Shown one piece after another: positions 23,402 through 33,201 of a stretch of DNA of 64,000 bases (the stretch's first letter is position 1; each line of letters opens with the position of its first letter). The position numbers and the translations under genes are program-made. Below the pieces are notes generated by a model. That model had not been told where the DNA came from, did no database searches, and saw only the letters and a list, made by a program, of their open reading frames with translations. This DNA is from Mariniflexile jejuense (lineage in GTDB: Bacteria > Bacteroidota > Bacteroidia > Flavobacteriales > Flavobacteriaceae), in the NCBI RefSeq assembly GCF_042675665.1, contig NZ_JBHTJI010000001.1, positions 1,550,001 through 1,614,000 of the forward strand. The letters are read 5' to 3'.

Positions 23402-25524
23402 TGGGTAGAAAAAACCTTCAGCATATTGTTTTAAAAACAGAAGATGAAAAACAGAAGATTGATACTTCTGAAACTTTCACTAACTCTGAAGATATTGCTA
23501 TTAAATCTACCTACACAAAACTTGATATTGAAAATTTAGAACACCTCAACTTTGCCGCAGGTATTACACCAAATTTACGTGGACCATACAGCACCATGTA
23601 CGTTCAAAAACCTTGGACTATTAGGCAATATGCAGGGTTTTCAACTGCCGAAGCTAGTAATGCGTTTTACCGACGCAATTTAGAAGCAGGACAAAAAGGA
23701 CTTTCGGTTGCCTTTGATTTGGCAACCCATAGAGGTTATGATAGCGATCATGACCGCGTAGTTGGTGATGTTGGGAAAGCAGGTGTTGCTATCGATTCGG
23801 TTGAAGACATGAAACTACTTTTCAACCAAATTCCGCTCGATAAAATGAGTGTTTCCATGACCATGAATGGTGCTGTTTTACCCATTATGGCATTTTACAT
23901 TGTAGCTGCAGAAGAACAAGGTATAAAACCAGAACTACTTTCAGGAACAATTCAAAATGATATTTTAAAAGAATTTATGGTGCGTAATACCTACATTTAT
24001 CCACCTACGCCATCCATGAAAATTATTGCTGATATTTTTGAATATACAAGCAAACACATGCCAAAATTTAACAGCATTAGTATTTCTGGCTATCACATGC
24101 AAGAAGCCGGTGCTACTTGCGATATAGAACTAGCTTACACCCTAGCCGATGGTTTAGAATATATACGAAAAGGATTGGAAGCAGGTATGGATATAGATGC
24201 ATTTGCCCCAAGATTATCGTTCTTTTGGGCTATTGGCATGAATCATTTTATGGAAATTGCAAAAATGCGTGCTGCACGTATGCTTTGGGCTAAATTGGTA
24301 AAACAATTTAACCCTACAAATGAAAAATCATTATCACTTCGCACACATTGTCAAACCTCAGGATGGAGTTTAACCGAGCAAGATCCTTTTAATAATATTG
24401 CAAGAACCACTATTGAAGCAGCCGCAGCAGTTTTTGGAGGCACACAAAGCTTACACACAAATGCCTTAGATGAAGCTATTGCTTTACCAACCGATTTTTC
24501 GGCTCGAATTGCTAGAAACACACAACTTTTTTTACAAGAAGAAACCAAAATAACAAAAACAGTAGATCCTTGGGCTGGAAGTTTTTACGTAGAAAAATTA
24601 ACCCATGATATTGCCGAAAAAGCATGGGCTTTAATTGAAGAAATTGAAGCGCTTGGTGGTATGACAAAAGCTATTGAAGCCGGCATTCCAAAAATGCGTA
24701 TTGAACAAGCTGCTGCAAAAAAACAAGCACGAATTGATTCAAATCAAGATATTATAGTTGGTGTTAACAAATACATACTTACCCATGAAGACACCATTGC
24801 AACGCTTGAAATTGACAACCAAACCGTTCGGGAACAACAAATTGAGCGTTTAAATACCATTAAGGCTGAAAGAAATTCTGAAAAAGTAAACCTAGCATTA
24901 TCGAAATTAACAGAGGCAGCACGCTCAGAACAAGAAAATTTATTAGCTTTAGCTGTAGAAGCAGCTCGCCAACGTGCTACACTAGGTGAAATAAGTGATG
25001 CACTTGAGCTTGTTTTCGGGCGTTATAAAGCAGATATTAAATCCTTTTCTGGTGTGTATAGTAAAGAAATAAAAGATGATGCCTCATTTAAAAAGGCTCA
25101 AGAATTAGCCGATACTTTTGCCAAACAAGAAGGTAGAAGACCGCGTATTATGATTGCAAAAATGGGGCAAGACGGTCATGACCGTGGTGCTAAAATAGTA
25201 GCAACAGGTTATGCTGATGTAGGCTTTGATGTTGATATTGGTCCGCTTTTTCAAACACCACAAGAAGTAGCAAAACAAGCCGTTGAAAATGATGTGCATA
25301 TTTTAGGCATATCATCGCAAGCTGCAGGTCACAAAACTTTAGTACCACAAGTTATTGAGCAACTTAAAACATATGGACGTGAAGATATTATGGTAATTGT
25401 AGGTGGCGTCATACCAAAACAAGATTATCAATTTTTAAAAGATGCTGGAGCTACAGCTGTATTTGGTCCAGGCACAAAAATTAGTGATGCTGCCATACAA
25501 ATTCTAGAAGTTTTGATAAACTAA
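23401..25524 (+). CDS. mutB: methylmalonyl-CoA mutase large subunit
   Basis: 707 aa, full family length. The N-terminal barrel has the substrate-binding RGPYSTMYVQKPWTIRQYAG and FDLATHRGYDSDH; AFAPRLSFFWAIGMNHFMEIAKMRAARMLWA follows. The C-terminal cobalamin domain (about 575-705) carries the base-off motif DGHDRGAK, then the flavodoxin-like GISSQAAGHKTL and VGGVIP. Catalyses adenosylcobalamin-dependent isomerisation of methylmalonyl-CoA and succinyl-CoA (propionate and branched-chain catabolism). Last gene of the udk operon, followed by a hairpin terminator. Confidence 0.97.
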   Translation: MGRKNLQHIVLKTEDEKQKIDTSETFTNSEDIAIKSTYTKLDIENLEHLNFAAGITPNLRGPYSTMYVQKPWTIRQYAGFSTAEASNAFYRRNLEAGQKGLSVAFDLATHRGYDSDHDRVVGDVGKAGVAIDSVEDMKLLFNQIPLDKMSVSMTMNGAVLPIMAFYIVAAEEQGIKPELLSGTIQNDILKEFMVRNTYIYPPTPSMKIIADIFEYTSKHMPKFNSISISGYHMQEAGATCDIELAYTLADGLEYIRKGLEAGMDIDAFAPRLSFFWAIGMNHFMEIAKMRAARMLWAKLVKQFNPTNEKSLSLRTHCQTSGWSLTEQDPFNNIARTTIEAAAAVFGGTQSLHTNALDEAIALPTDFSARIARNTQLFLQEETKITKTVDPWAGSFYVEKLTHDIAEKAWALIEEIEALGGMTKAIEAGIPKMRIEQAAAKKQARIDSNQDIIVGVNKYILTHEDTIATLEIDNQTVREQQIERLNTIKAERNSEKVNLALSKLTEAARSEQENLLALAVEAARQRATLGEISDALELVFGRYKADIKSFSGVYSKEIKDDASFKKAQELADTFAKQEGRRPRIMIAKMGQDGHDRGAKIVATGYADVGFDVDIGPLFQTPQEVAKQAVENDVHILGISSQAAGHKTLVPQVIEQLKTYGREDIMVIVGGVIPKQDYQFLKDAGATAVFGPGTKISDAAIQILEVLIN

Positions 25525-25532
25525 TAAAAACA

Positions 25533-25569
25533 AAAAGCCAATTTGTTTAATTACAAATTGGCCTTTTTT
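25533..25569. terminator. bidirectional terminator between mutB and M16 peptidase gene
   Basis: 10-bp stem GCCAATTTGT (25537-25546) / ACAAATTGGC (25553-25562) with a 6-nt loop, A-run to the left and T-run to the right. It separates convergent genes. Confidence 0.9.
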
Positions 25570-25590
25570 ATAAATTTTCAAAATTCAGAA

Positions 25591-28359
25591 TTAATCTACT
25601 TTACCGTCTTTATTCTTTATTTCTTGTTCAACAAAATCGCCAGCATTTACTACTGTCCATTTATCAAACGTTTTAAAGTATTTTTTTATTACTTTGTTTA
25701 CATCGGCAACTGTTAATGATGTTATTTTGCCTTCAACAGCTTTATGAAATGCCATATCTCTATCATAATATAAATTGTTATTTATGATAGAAGATAACTC
25801 ATTATCTTTAGCTCTAGAAACATTTTCACCTTGAACCCAACTGGTAACAGCTACTTTTAATTCTTCTTCCGTAATACCATCTTTAATAAAACGTGCTATT
25901 TCTTCTTTAAAACCAGTTTGTACTTTAGTCGCATTTTCAGGAGCATAAATAGCATAAACTAACATTGATGAGTTTTTATCATTTTTATCGCCATCAACAC
26001 GTATTTGTCCGCCAGCACCATAACTAACTCCATCTTGTTGGCGTAAACGTGTCGTAATTCTAGAGCTTAAAACACCTCCACCAAAAATTTCACTAGCTAT
26101 TTGTAAGGCTGCATAATCGTCATCAACTACACTACCTTCAAAAGGTAAAACACCTATGCTTATAGCATTTTTCTTGTCTGGTGTTTTTATGTTTTCGTTT
26201 ACTGGCGTGTTTTGAGTAAACTTATCAGCTATTGGTGCATATGGTTTGTTCGATTTAAAATTAGCATATTCTGTTTCAAAATATTTTTTTAATTCTGACT
26301 CGTTAATATTCCCAATTGCAACTAAAGTTGCGCTATTAGAAAGTCCATAAAACGTATTGTAATAATCTTGTATTGCTTTTACAGAAACCGCTTTTACAGC
26401 TTCAATATCTTCTTCTATGGATGTAGCATAAAGTGGATGACCTTTTTTATACTTCTGGTTCAATAATGATAGCTTTTTACTGGCTAAAAATTGAGGTTCA
26501 GTTTTATTTTGCTCGATACCTGCTAATTCTTGAGTTTTAAGTTTTTCAAGTTCGTCTGCATCAAACTTTGGATTTTTCAACATATCGGTCATTAAAGCCA
26601 ATGTTTCCATAAGATGTTCTTCAGTGGTATTAATATTTGCCGTTACACGACCGTTTGAACCACCAAAACTAATAGACGACTTTATAGCACTTAACTTATC
26701 TTCAATATCTTGTCTTGAGTTATTTTTTGTGCCTTTATTTAACATTCTAGCTGTATAACTTGCAACTTTTCCTTTGTTCATAAAGTCGTTTACATTACCA
26801 GTTCTAAATGTAAATGATAATGTAACTGTTTTTCCTCGATTATCTTTTTTAATAAAACCGTATTCAATAGGAGTTTTAGGTAAAGTACCAGAATCTAATC
26901 TGCTTTGAATATTATCATATGCTACATCAAACGCTTCACCTTCACCCAAACCTTCTTTTCCTTTATAACTAGCTACTAATGCCTCAACACCTTCTGTGTG
27001 TTCAATTTCTACACGAATTGGTTGTTTACTCGGAACAAAATTACCTACGGTTCTATTGGTGTTTATTAAATAACGTTGAACTGCCGCGTTTACTTTTTCG
27101 GCAGTCATACCTTCTATTCTATCGCGTTGAATGAATGATAGACGCCAATCGCCAGCACCAATAAATTCACTCATATAGGTACCTAAATAAGCCGAATTTC
27201 TACTTATTTGATCATATTGTTTTAACAAATTAGCTTTTGCTCTATTAACTTCTTCTGCAGTAATTGGGTTATCTTTTAAACCATCTAATAAGGTTGTTAG
27301 CATTGATTCTGCTTCGGTTAAAGATTTATCAGAAGGCACATCTACATTGATATATAAAAATGAAGGTTCTTTAGTAAATGGTGAATACGACCAAATTGAT
27401 GCTGCTTTTTTACCATCAATCAAAGCTTTATATAATCTACCTGATGGTTGATCGGTTAAAACTTCCTCAGCAATTGCCATAGCCGCATAATCTTCATGAG
27501 AACCTGCTGCTATATGATAAAGTGCAGAAACTATTTGTAAATCGCCAACACGACTAACAGTTACACGATTTTCACCATCTTGTGCTGGTTCTACGGTTGG
27601 AACATCATTTAATGGTATGCTTGGATTTTTAATTTTTGAAAACTTTTTATCAATTAACGCTAAGGTTTTATCGGTATCAAACTTACCTGTTACCATTAAA
27701 ACCGCATTATCTGGTCGGTAATATTTTTTGTAAAATGCTTGTAAATTATCAATTGGCACACGCTCTATATCCGAACGATTTCCTATGGTAGATTGTCCAT
27801 AATTATGCCATAAGTAAGCTGCACTTATTACACGTTGCATTAAAACTCTAGATGGTGAATTCTCTCCGCTTTCAAATTCATTTCTAACTACTGAAAATTC
27901 AGATTCTAAATCTTTTTTAGCTATATATGAATTTACCATTCTATCAGCTTCTAAATCCAAAGCCCAATCTAAATTTTCATCATTTGCATTAAATGCTTCA
28001 AAATAGTTTGTTCTATCATAATAAGTTGTTCCATTTGGTCTTGCACCTCTTGCCGTTAATTCTTTTGGAATGTCTGGATGGTTTGGCGTTCCTTTAAACA
28101 CCATATGCTCTAATAAATGCGCCATACCTTTTTCACCGTAACCTTCGTGTCTAGAACCTACTAAGTAGGTAATATTAACTGTAATGGTTTGCGATGAATT
28201 GTCTGGAAATAAAAGTACTTTCATGCCATTATCAAGCACGTACTCTGTTATGCCTTCAACACTTGCTGTTTTTTTAATTTGAGCTACAGAAATTGTTGAA
28301 TACGCAACTAATGCTAAAAAAAGTAGCAGAAACTTAGTTTTTTGATTGATTTTTCTCAT
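25591..28359 (-). CDS. M16 family zinc metalloprotease, periplasmic (two-domain pitrilysin-like)
   Basis: 922 aa. A signal peptide ends about residue 26 (STISVAQ). Two M16 halves: the active N-terminal half has the inverted zinc motif H81-LLE84-H85 (AHLLEHMVFKGT) and a downstream SEFSVVRNEFESGEN glutamate. The second half (about 500-900) lacks HxxEH, as usual for the inactive partner domain. It degrades peptides in the periplasm. Single gene, convergent with mutB and divergent from parA. Typical Bacteroidota insulinase-family length. Confidence 0.93.
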   Translation of the reverse strand: MRKINQKTKFLLLFLALVAYSTISVAQIKKTASVEGITEYVLDNGMKVLLFPDNSSQTITVNITYLVGSRHEGYGEKGMAHLLEHMVFKGTPNHPDIPKELTARGARPNGTTYYDRTNYFEAFNANDENLDWALDLEADRMVNSYIAKKDLESEFSVVRNEFESGENSPSRVLMQRVISAAYLWHNYGQSTIGNRSDIERVPIDNLQAFYKKYYRPDNAVLMVTGKFDTDKTLALIDKKFSKIKNPSIPLNDVPTVEPAQDGENRVTVSRVGDLQIVSALYHIAAGSHEDYAAMAIAEEVLTDQPSGRLYKALIDGKKAASIWSYSPFTKEPSFLYINVDVPSDKSLTEAESMLTTLLDGLKDNPITAEEVNRAKANLLKQYDQISRNSAYLGTYMSEFIGAGDWRLSFIQRDRIEGMTAEKVNAAVQRYLINTNRTVGNFVPSKQPIRVEIEHTEGVEALVASYKGKEGLGEGEAFDVAYDNIQSRLDSGTLPKTPIEYGFIKKDNRGKTVTLSFTFRTGNVNDFMNKGKVASYTARMLNKGTKNNSRQDIEDKLSAIKSSISFGGSNGRVTANINTTEEHLMETLALMTDMLKNPKFDADELEKLKTQELAGIEQNKTEPQFLASKKLSLLNQKYKKGHPLYATSIEEDIEAVKAVSVKAIQDYYNTFYGLSNSATLVAIGNINESELKKYFETEYANFKSNKPYAPIADKFTQNTPVNENIKTPDKKNAISIGVLPFEGSVVDDDYAALQIASEIFGGGVLSSRITTRLRQQDGVSYGAGGQIRVDGDKNDKNSSMLVYAIYAPENATKVQTGFKEEIARFIKDGITEEELKVAVTSWVQGENVSRAKDNELSSIINNNLYYDRDMAFHKAVEGKITSLTVADVNKVIKKYFKTFDKWTVVNAGDFVEQEIKNKDGKVD

Positions 28360-28565
28360 ATGTATATTTTGTGTTTTTGTAAAATTAGCAAATTTTACTT
28401 TAAAAAGTATTAAATATACTACAAAAAAGAGTGAATCTTTAAGTATTTATCATCATAGCTTAAATCATATTTATTTAACTTATTTTTCGACAAACTGTTT
28501 ACGATTAGGATTTTTATTCCTCATAAATAATTGTATTTTTACCGTTCATAAAACCAAATCATTTA

Positions 28566-29330
28566 ATGGGCAAAATTATTGCAATTGCAAATCAAAAAGG
28601 AGGCGTTGGAAAAACAACAACATCCATAAATTTAGCTGCTTCACTTGGTGTGCTAGAAAAAAAAGTGTTACTTATTGATGCTGACCCTCAAGCAAATGCA
28701 ACATCTGGAATTGGACTTGATGTAGAATCTATAGAAATTGGCACATACCAACTGTTAGAACATTCTAGCACCGCTAAAGAAGCTATACTAAAAACTGAAA
28801 CGCCAAATTTAGATATTATTCCAGCGCATATTGACTTAGTTGCTATTGAAATAGAACTTGTTGATAAAGATGCTAGAGAATATATGCTAAAAAAAGCATT
28901 ACAAGAAATTAAAAATGACTACGATTATATTTTAATTGATTGTGCACCTTCATTAGGTTTATTAACTTTAAACGCCCTAACGGCTGCAGATTCAGTTATA
29001 ATCCCAATTCAATGTGAATATTTTGCACTTGAAGGTTTAGGAAAACTATTAAACACGATAAAAAGTGTTCAAAAAATACATAATTCTGAATTAGACATTG
29101 AAGGTTTACTACTTACCATGTACGATTCTCGATTAAGACTTTCAAACCAAGTGGTTGAAGAAGTTCAAAAACATTTTAACGATATGGTTTTTCAAACCAT
29201 TATACAACGAAACGTAAAACTAAGTGAAGCACCAAGTTTTGGCGAAAGCATTATAAATTATGATGCATCTAGTAAAGGCGCTACTAATTACTTAAGTTTG
29301 GCAAAAGAAATTATCAATAAAAACGCTTAA
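28566..29330 (+). CDS. parA: chromosome-partitioning ATPase ParA
   Basis: 254 aa. Deviant Walker A KGGVGKTTTS (residues 11-20), DADPQANAT, and Walker B-like DYILIDCAPSLGLLT. Standard chromosomal ParA/Soj length with no N-terminal HTH. It binds DNA non-specifically in the ATP form and moves ParB-parS complexes. Followed after 2 bases by parB. The ATG is the natural start (MGKIIAIANQKGG). I found no consensus parS in the window. Confidence 0.96.
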   Translation: MGKIIAIANQKGGVGKTTTSINLAASLGVLEKKVLLIDADPQANATSGIGLDVESIEIGTYQLLEHSSTAKEAILKTETPNLDIIPAHIDLVAIEIELVDKDAREYMLKKALQEIKNDYDYILIDCAPSLGLLTLNALTAADSVIIPIQCEYFALEGLGKLLNTIKSVQKIHNSELDIEGLLLTMYDSRLRLSNQVVEEVQKHFNDMVFQTIIQRNVKLSEAPSFGESIINYDASSKGATNYLSLAKEIINKNA

Positions 29331-29332
29331 TT

Positions 29333-30241
29333 ATGGCTAAGGCAATAAAAAAACAAGCTTTAGGCAGAGGTTTATCTGCACTCTTAAAAGATCCTGCAAA
29401 CGACATTCAATCAGTACAAGATAAAAATGCTGATAAAGTTGTAGGTAATATAATTGAGCTAGATATTGATTTTATTGAAGTAAACCCATTTCAACCACGT
29501 TCAAATTTTAGTGAAGAATCGCTACGCGAATTAGCCTCATCCATCAAAGAATTAGGCATTATTCAACCAATTACTGTTAGAAAACTAGGCTTTAACCAAT
29601 ACCAATTAGTATCTGGTGAACGTCGTTTTAGAGCCTCAAAACTAATAGGTTTAGAAACCATTCCTGCATACATACGTATTGCAAACGACCAAGAATCGTT
29701 GGAAATGGCTTTGGTTGAAAACATTCAGCGTCAAGATTTAGATCCAATTGAAATTGCACTTTCATACCAGCGTTTAATTGACGAAATTAACCTTACGCAA
29801 GAACAAATGAGCGAGCGTGTTGGCAAAAAACGTTCAACCATAACCAACTACTTACGCTTATTAAAATTAGACCCAATTATCCAAACTGGTATGCGCGATG
29901 GTTTTATTTCTATGGGACATGGGCGTGCGTTAATTACCGTTGAAGACCAATCAATTCAGTTAGATATTTACGAAAACGTACTCTCAAATGAATTATCGGT
30001 TAGAGATACCGAAAATTTAGTACGCAACTACAATACCAATCAAGAAGTAAAAGTTTCTTCAAAAAAAGAAAAAGAAACAATTCCTAGCTATGTAAAAAAT
30101 GGTATTAGTGCTTTTTCCGAATACTTTGGACACAAAATAGACGTTAAAGTTTCTAAGAATGGGAAAGGACAAATTACCATTCCGTTTCATTCAGAAGAAG
30201 ATTTTAATCGTATTAAAAAATTAGTTGAAGGTGCCAAATAA
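29333..30241 (+). CDS. parB: chromosome-partitioning protein ParB
   Basis: 302 aa. N-terminal ParA-activating stretch, a ParB/Srx CTPase domain (NPFQPRSNF, LVSGERRFRASKLIG, ALVENIQRQDLDPIEIA), an HTH (LTQEQMSERVGKKRSTITNYLRLLKL), and a C-terminal dimerisation region. The GERRFRAS and ENIQRQDL blocks that bind CTP are intact. It spreads from parS and works with ParA in origin segregation. Overlaps the next gene at its 3' end. Confidence 0.96.
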   Translation: MAKAIKKQALGRGLSALLKDPANDIQSVQDKNADKVVGNIIELDIDFIEVNPFQPRSNFSEESLRELASSIKELGIIQPITVRKLGFNQYQLVSGERRFRASKLIGLETIPAYIRIANDQESLEMALVENIQRQDLDPIEIALSYQRLIDEINLTQEQMSERVGKKRSTITNYLRLLKLDPIIQTGMRDGFISMGHGRALITVEDQSIQLDIYENVLSNELSVRDTENLVRNYNTNQEVKVSSKKEKETIPSYVKNGISAFSEYFGHKIDVKVSKNGKGQITIPFHSEEDFNRIKKLVEGAK

Positions 30242-30845
30242 ACTTCTAACAACCAGCGTATTCGCACTATTATTTTGTTGCTTAATTACAGCGCAAGAAA
30301 AAAACAAGAAAAAAGAAACGCTTCCTGAAGCTATTGTTGCAGATTCGCTAGTTAAAATTGAAAAACCAATCAATCCATTATCACCTGCAAAAGCTGCATT
30401 TTATTCGGCAGTATTGCCTGGTTTAGGACAAGCTTATAATAAACGGTATTGGAAAATTCCAATTGTATATGGTGGTTTAGCTACTGGTGTTTATTTTTAT
30501 ACTACAAACAATAAAGAATACAATCGCTATAGAGATGCATATAAAAGTAGACTTGCTGGTTTAACAACCGATGAATTTTATTTTGACGTTCAAGGAAACC
30601 AATTAACTACACCTAGAGTATCTACAGATGGTTTACAACGCGGACAAAAATTTTACAAAAGAAACAAAGAAATTTCACTTTTAGTTACACTTGGCATTTA
30701 TGCCTTAAACATTATTGATGCCAATGTTGATGCTCATTTAATGCAATTTAATGTAGATGAAAACTTATCTTTGGTGCCACATTTTAAAATGAATGAGATT
30801 GATAGAACAAGCAATCTTGGATTAACATTAAATTTTAATTTTTAA
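30231..30845 (+). CDS. DUF5683 domain membrane protein
   Basis: About 204 aa. There is no in-frame ATG near the front: the choices are GTG at 30231, chosen here and giving a signal-like VPNKLLTTSVFALLFCCLITAQ, or TTG at 30225. Either start overlaps the parB end, so translation is probably coupled. A conserved block SPAKAAFYSAVLPGLGQAYNKRYWKIP with a following hydrophobic segment (VYGGLATGVYFYTTN) marks DUF5683. Sits between parB and dapB with a 2-base gap to dapB. Function unknown; likely an envelope protein. Confidence 0.8.
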   Translation: MPNKLLTTSVFALLFCCLITAQEKNKKKETLPEAIVADSLVKIEKPINPLSPAKAAFYSAVLPGLGQAYNKRYWKIPIVYGGLATGVYFYTTNNKEYNRYRDAYKSRLAGLTTDEFYFDVQGNQLTTPRVSTDGLQRGQKFYKRNKEISLLVTLGIYALNIIDANVDAHLMQFNVDENLSLVPHFKMNEIDRTSNLGLTLNFNF

Positions 30846-30847
30846 TT

Positions 30848-31552
30848 ATGAATATTGCTTTACTTGGATACGGAAAAATGGGAAAAACCATTGAGCAAAT
30901 CGCCATTAAACGCGGACACACAATTGTTTTAACCGTTGATAAAGATGATGAAGGTTACGACATTACAAAAGCTGATGTTGCTATTGATTTTAGTATTCCA
31001 ACAGTAGCATTTAACAATATTTCTAATTGCTTAAACAATGGTGTTCCTGTTATTTCAGGCACAACAGGTTGGTTAGAAAATTATGATAATGCCGTTGCTT
31101 TATGTAACCAGAAAAAAGGCGCTTTTATTTACGCTTCAAACTATAGTTTAGGTGTAAACATTTTTTTTGAACTTAATAAAACACTAGCTAAAATGATGAG
31201 TACCTTGAAACAGTATAATGTTTCTATGGAAGAAATTCATCATACACAAAAACTAGATGCACCTAGCGGAACAGCTATTTCATTAGCCAACGACATTATA
31301 GCAAATAATTCAAATTTTGAAGCTTGGAAACTAGATGAGGCTGCCGAAAAAACAATTCCGATTGTAGCAAAAAGAATTGCAGATGTTCCTGGAACACATA
31401 CAGTAAACTATGAAAGTGAAGTTGACACAATCACTATAGAACATATAGCGCATACCAGACAAGGTTTTGCTTTAGGTGCTGTAATTGCTGCAGAATGGTT
31501 GGTTGGTAAAACAGGCGTTTTTACCATGAACGATGTGTTAAATATTGGTTAA
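30848..31552 (+). CDS. dapB: 4-hydroxy-tetrahydrodipicolinate reductase
   Basis: 234 aa cytoplasmic NAD(P)H enzyme of the diaminopimelate/lysine pathway. N-terminal nucleotide-binding GYGKMGKTIEQIA (residues 7-19), FSIPTVAFNNI, ISGTTGW, and the active-site segment EEIHHTQKLDAPSGTAISLA with the catalytic His pair and Lys. Slightly shorter than the E. coli enzyme, as usual in Bacteroidota. Part of the parA-parB-DUF5683-dapB-lepB run. Confidence 0.96.
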   Translation: MNIALLGYGKMGKTIEQIAIKRGHTIVLTVDKDDEGYDITKADVAIDFSIPTVAFNNISNCLNNGVPVISGTTGWLENYDNAVALCNQKKGAFIYASNYSLGVNIFFELNKTLAKMMSTLKQYNVSMEEIHHTQKLDAPSGTAISLANDIIANNSNFEAWKLDEAAEKTIPIVAKRIADVPGTHTVNYESEVDTITIEHIAHTRQGFALGAVIAAEWLVGKTGVFTMNDVLNIG

Positions 31553-31618
31553 TCCTTACTTAAAACGTAACAACTATAGTAAGTTAGCTTCAAATAGAAC
31601 AATTAAAAAATTACGATT

Positions 31619-33184
31619 ATGACATTGATGCAATGGTTTATTTTCATCTTGATTATTCAAATAGTACATGGTTTAGGTACTTGGAAATTATACACTAAAG
31701 CTGGTAGACAACTTTGGGAAGCCTTTGTACCTGTTTACAATGGCGTTGTGTTAATGAAAATAATCAATCGCCCGTGGTGGTGGGTAATTTTATTGTTTTT
31801 ACCAATAGTAAACCTAATCATGTTTCCTGTGGTTTGGGTTGAAACTGCTAGAAGTTTTGGAAAAAACACGAACTTAGACACCTTTTTAGCAGTTATTACA
31901 TTAGGGTTTTACAACTACTACTTAAACTATGTTACTGATGTTAAATATATTGAAAACAGAAGTTTACATCCAAAATCGGGCGTTGGCGATTGGGTAAGTT
32001 CTATTTTATTTGCCATTGTTGCTGCAACCATTGTTCATACATATTTCATTCAACCGTTTACCATTCCATCTTCTTCATTAGAAAAATCGTTATTAGTAGG
32101 CGACTTTTTATTTGTTAGTAAATTTCATTATGGCGCCAGAGTTCCTATGACAACGGTTGCTGCTCCAATGGTACATGATACAATTCCTGTAATAAAAAGC
32201 AAATCATACTTATTTGATGACCATAAAGGAAGTTCTTCATGGAAAAACAAATTGCAATTACCATACCTTAGAATTCCGGGGTTTGAAAAAATAGAAAGAA
32301 ATGACATTGTCGTTTTTAACCAACCAGCAGATACGTTGTTGGATATGAACGATTTTCATCCAGACAGAAATTATTACAAACCTATTGATAAAAAAACGAA
32401 TTTAGTAAAACGTTGTGTAGGTATTGCAGGCGATTCTTTAGAAGTTCGTAATGGTTATGTATATATTAACGGAAAACAAAATGTTTTACCAGATAGAGCG
32501 CATCTACAATTTAGCTATTATGTACAACCAAAAACCACACAATTTAATCCGTTATACTTAAAAGAACGTTACGATATTACAGATGGTTTTGGCATTATAA
32601 ACAACCAAAACACCTATTATTTCTCTGCTATTTCTGATGAAGCCAGAGACAAATTTAAAGACAACCCAAATGTTATAAGCATTACACCAATAAAAGCTGA
32701 AAAAGGCGTTAGAGACGCAAATATTTTTCCACACGACCCAAATTACAACTGGAATGTAGACTTTTTTGGCCCATTATACATACCAGAAGCTGGAAAAACT
32801 ATTGATATAAATTTAAAAGTTTTACCACTTTATAAACGCGTTATTACTGAATATGAAGGCAATACATTGCAGGTAAAAGGCAATCAAATTATAATTAATG
32901 GTAAAGTAGCTACCAGTTATACATTTAAACAAAACTACTACTGGATGATGGGTGATAACCGCCACAACTCCATTGACGCACGCGCTTGGGGTTTTGTACC
33001 GTTTGACCATGTGGTTGGAAAACCTGTATTTATTTGGATGAGTTGGGATGGAAAAAAACCGCGTTGGGAACGTTTTTTTACAACAGTTGGTGGTAATGGA
33101 AAAGCAACGTCTTATCTTATTCCATTTCTTGTATTATTGTTAGGATGGATTGGGTTTAATAAATGGAGAGCTAGAAAGAAATAG
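31619..33184 (+). CDS. lepB: signal peptidase I, long form with N-terminal membrane extension
   Basis: 521 aa, much longer than E. coli LepB (about 324). Residues 1-110 form an extra multi-helix membrane segment (WFIFILIIQIVHGLG, PWWWVILLFLPIVNLIMFPVVW). The S26 domain then starts: the catalytic serine is S153 in IPSSSLEKSLLVGD and the general base is K264 in NLVKRCVGIAGDSLEV. The C-terminal box YYWMMGDNRHNSIDARAWGFVP is intact. A large insertion (about 275-435) separates these. It ends with a C-terminal transmembrane helix. Removes signal peptides of exported proteins. Confidence 0.95.
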   Translation: MTLMQWFIFILIIQIVHGLGTWKLYTKAGRQLWEAFVPVYNGVVLMKIINRPWWWVILLFLPIVNLIMFPVVWVETARSFGKNTNLDTFLAVITLGFYNYYLNYVTDVKYIENRSLHPKSGVGDWVSSILFAIVAATIVHTYFIQPFTIPSSSLEKSLLVGDFLFVSKFHYGARVPMTTVAAPMVHDTIPVIKSKSYLFDDHKGSSSWKNKLQLPYLRIPGFEKIERNDIVVFNQPADTLLDMNDFHPDRNYYKPIDKKTNLVKRCVGIAGDSLEVRNGYVYINGKQNVLPDRAHLQFSYYVQPKTTQFNPLYLKERYDITDGFGIINNQNTYYFSAISDEARDKFKDNPNVISITPIKAEKGVRDANIFPHDPNYNWNVDFFGPLYIPEAGKTIDINLKVLPLYKRVITEYEGNTLQVKGNQIIINGKVATSYTFKQNYYWMMGDNRHNSIDARAWGFVPFDHVVGKPVFIWMSWDGKKPRWERFFTTVGGNGKATSYLIPFLVLLLGWIGFNKWRARKK

Positions 33185-33201
33185 ATTACTTAATATGTTT
33201 A

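Noticed and set aside
28346..28678. 110-aa plus-strand ORF across the start of parA
   Set aside because: It is in a different frame from parA, shows no domain, and parA has a full-length start at 28566.
28360..30241. parS site near parAB
   Set aside because: No palindrome close to the TGTTTCACGTGAAACA consensus was found here or elsewhere in the window. CACGTG cores near 55536 and 57329 lie in coding DNA with poor flanks.
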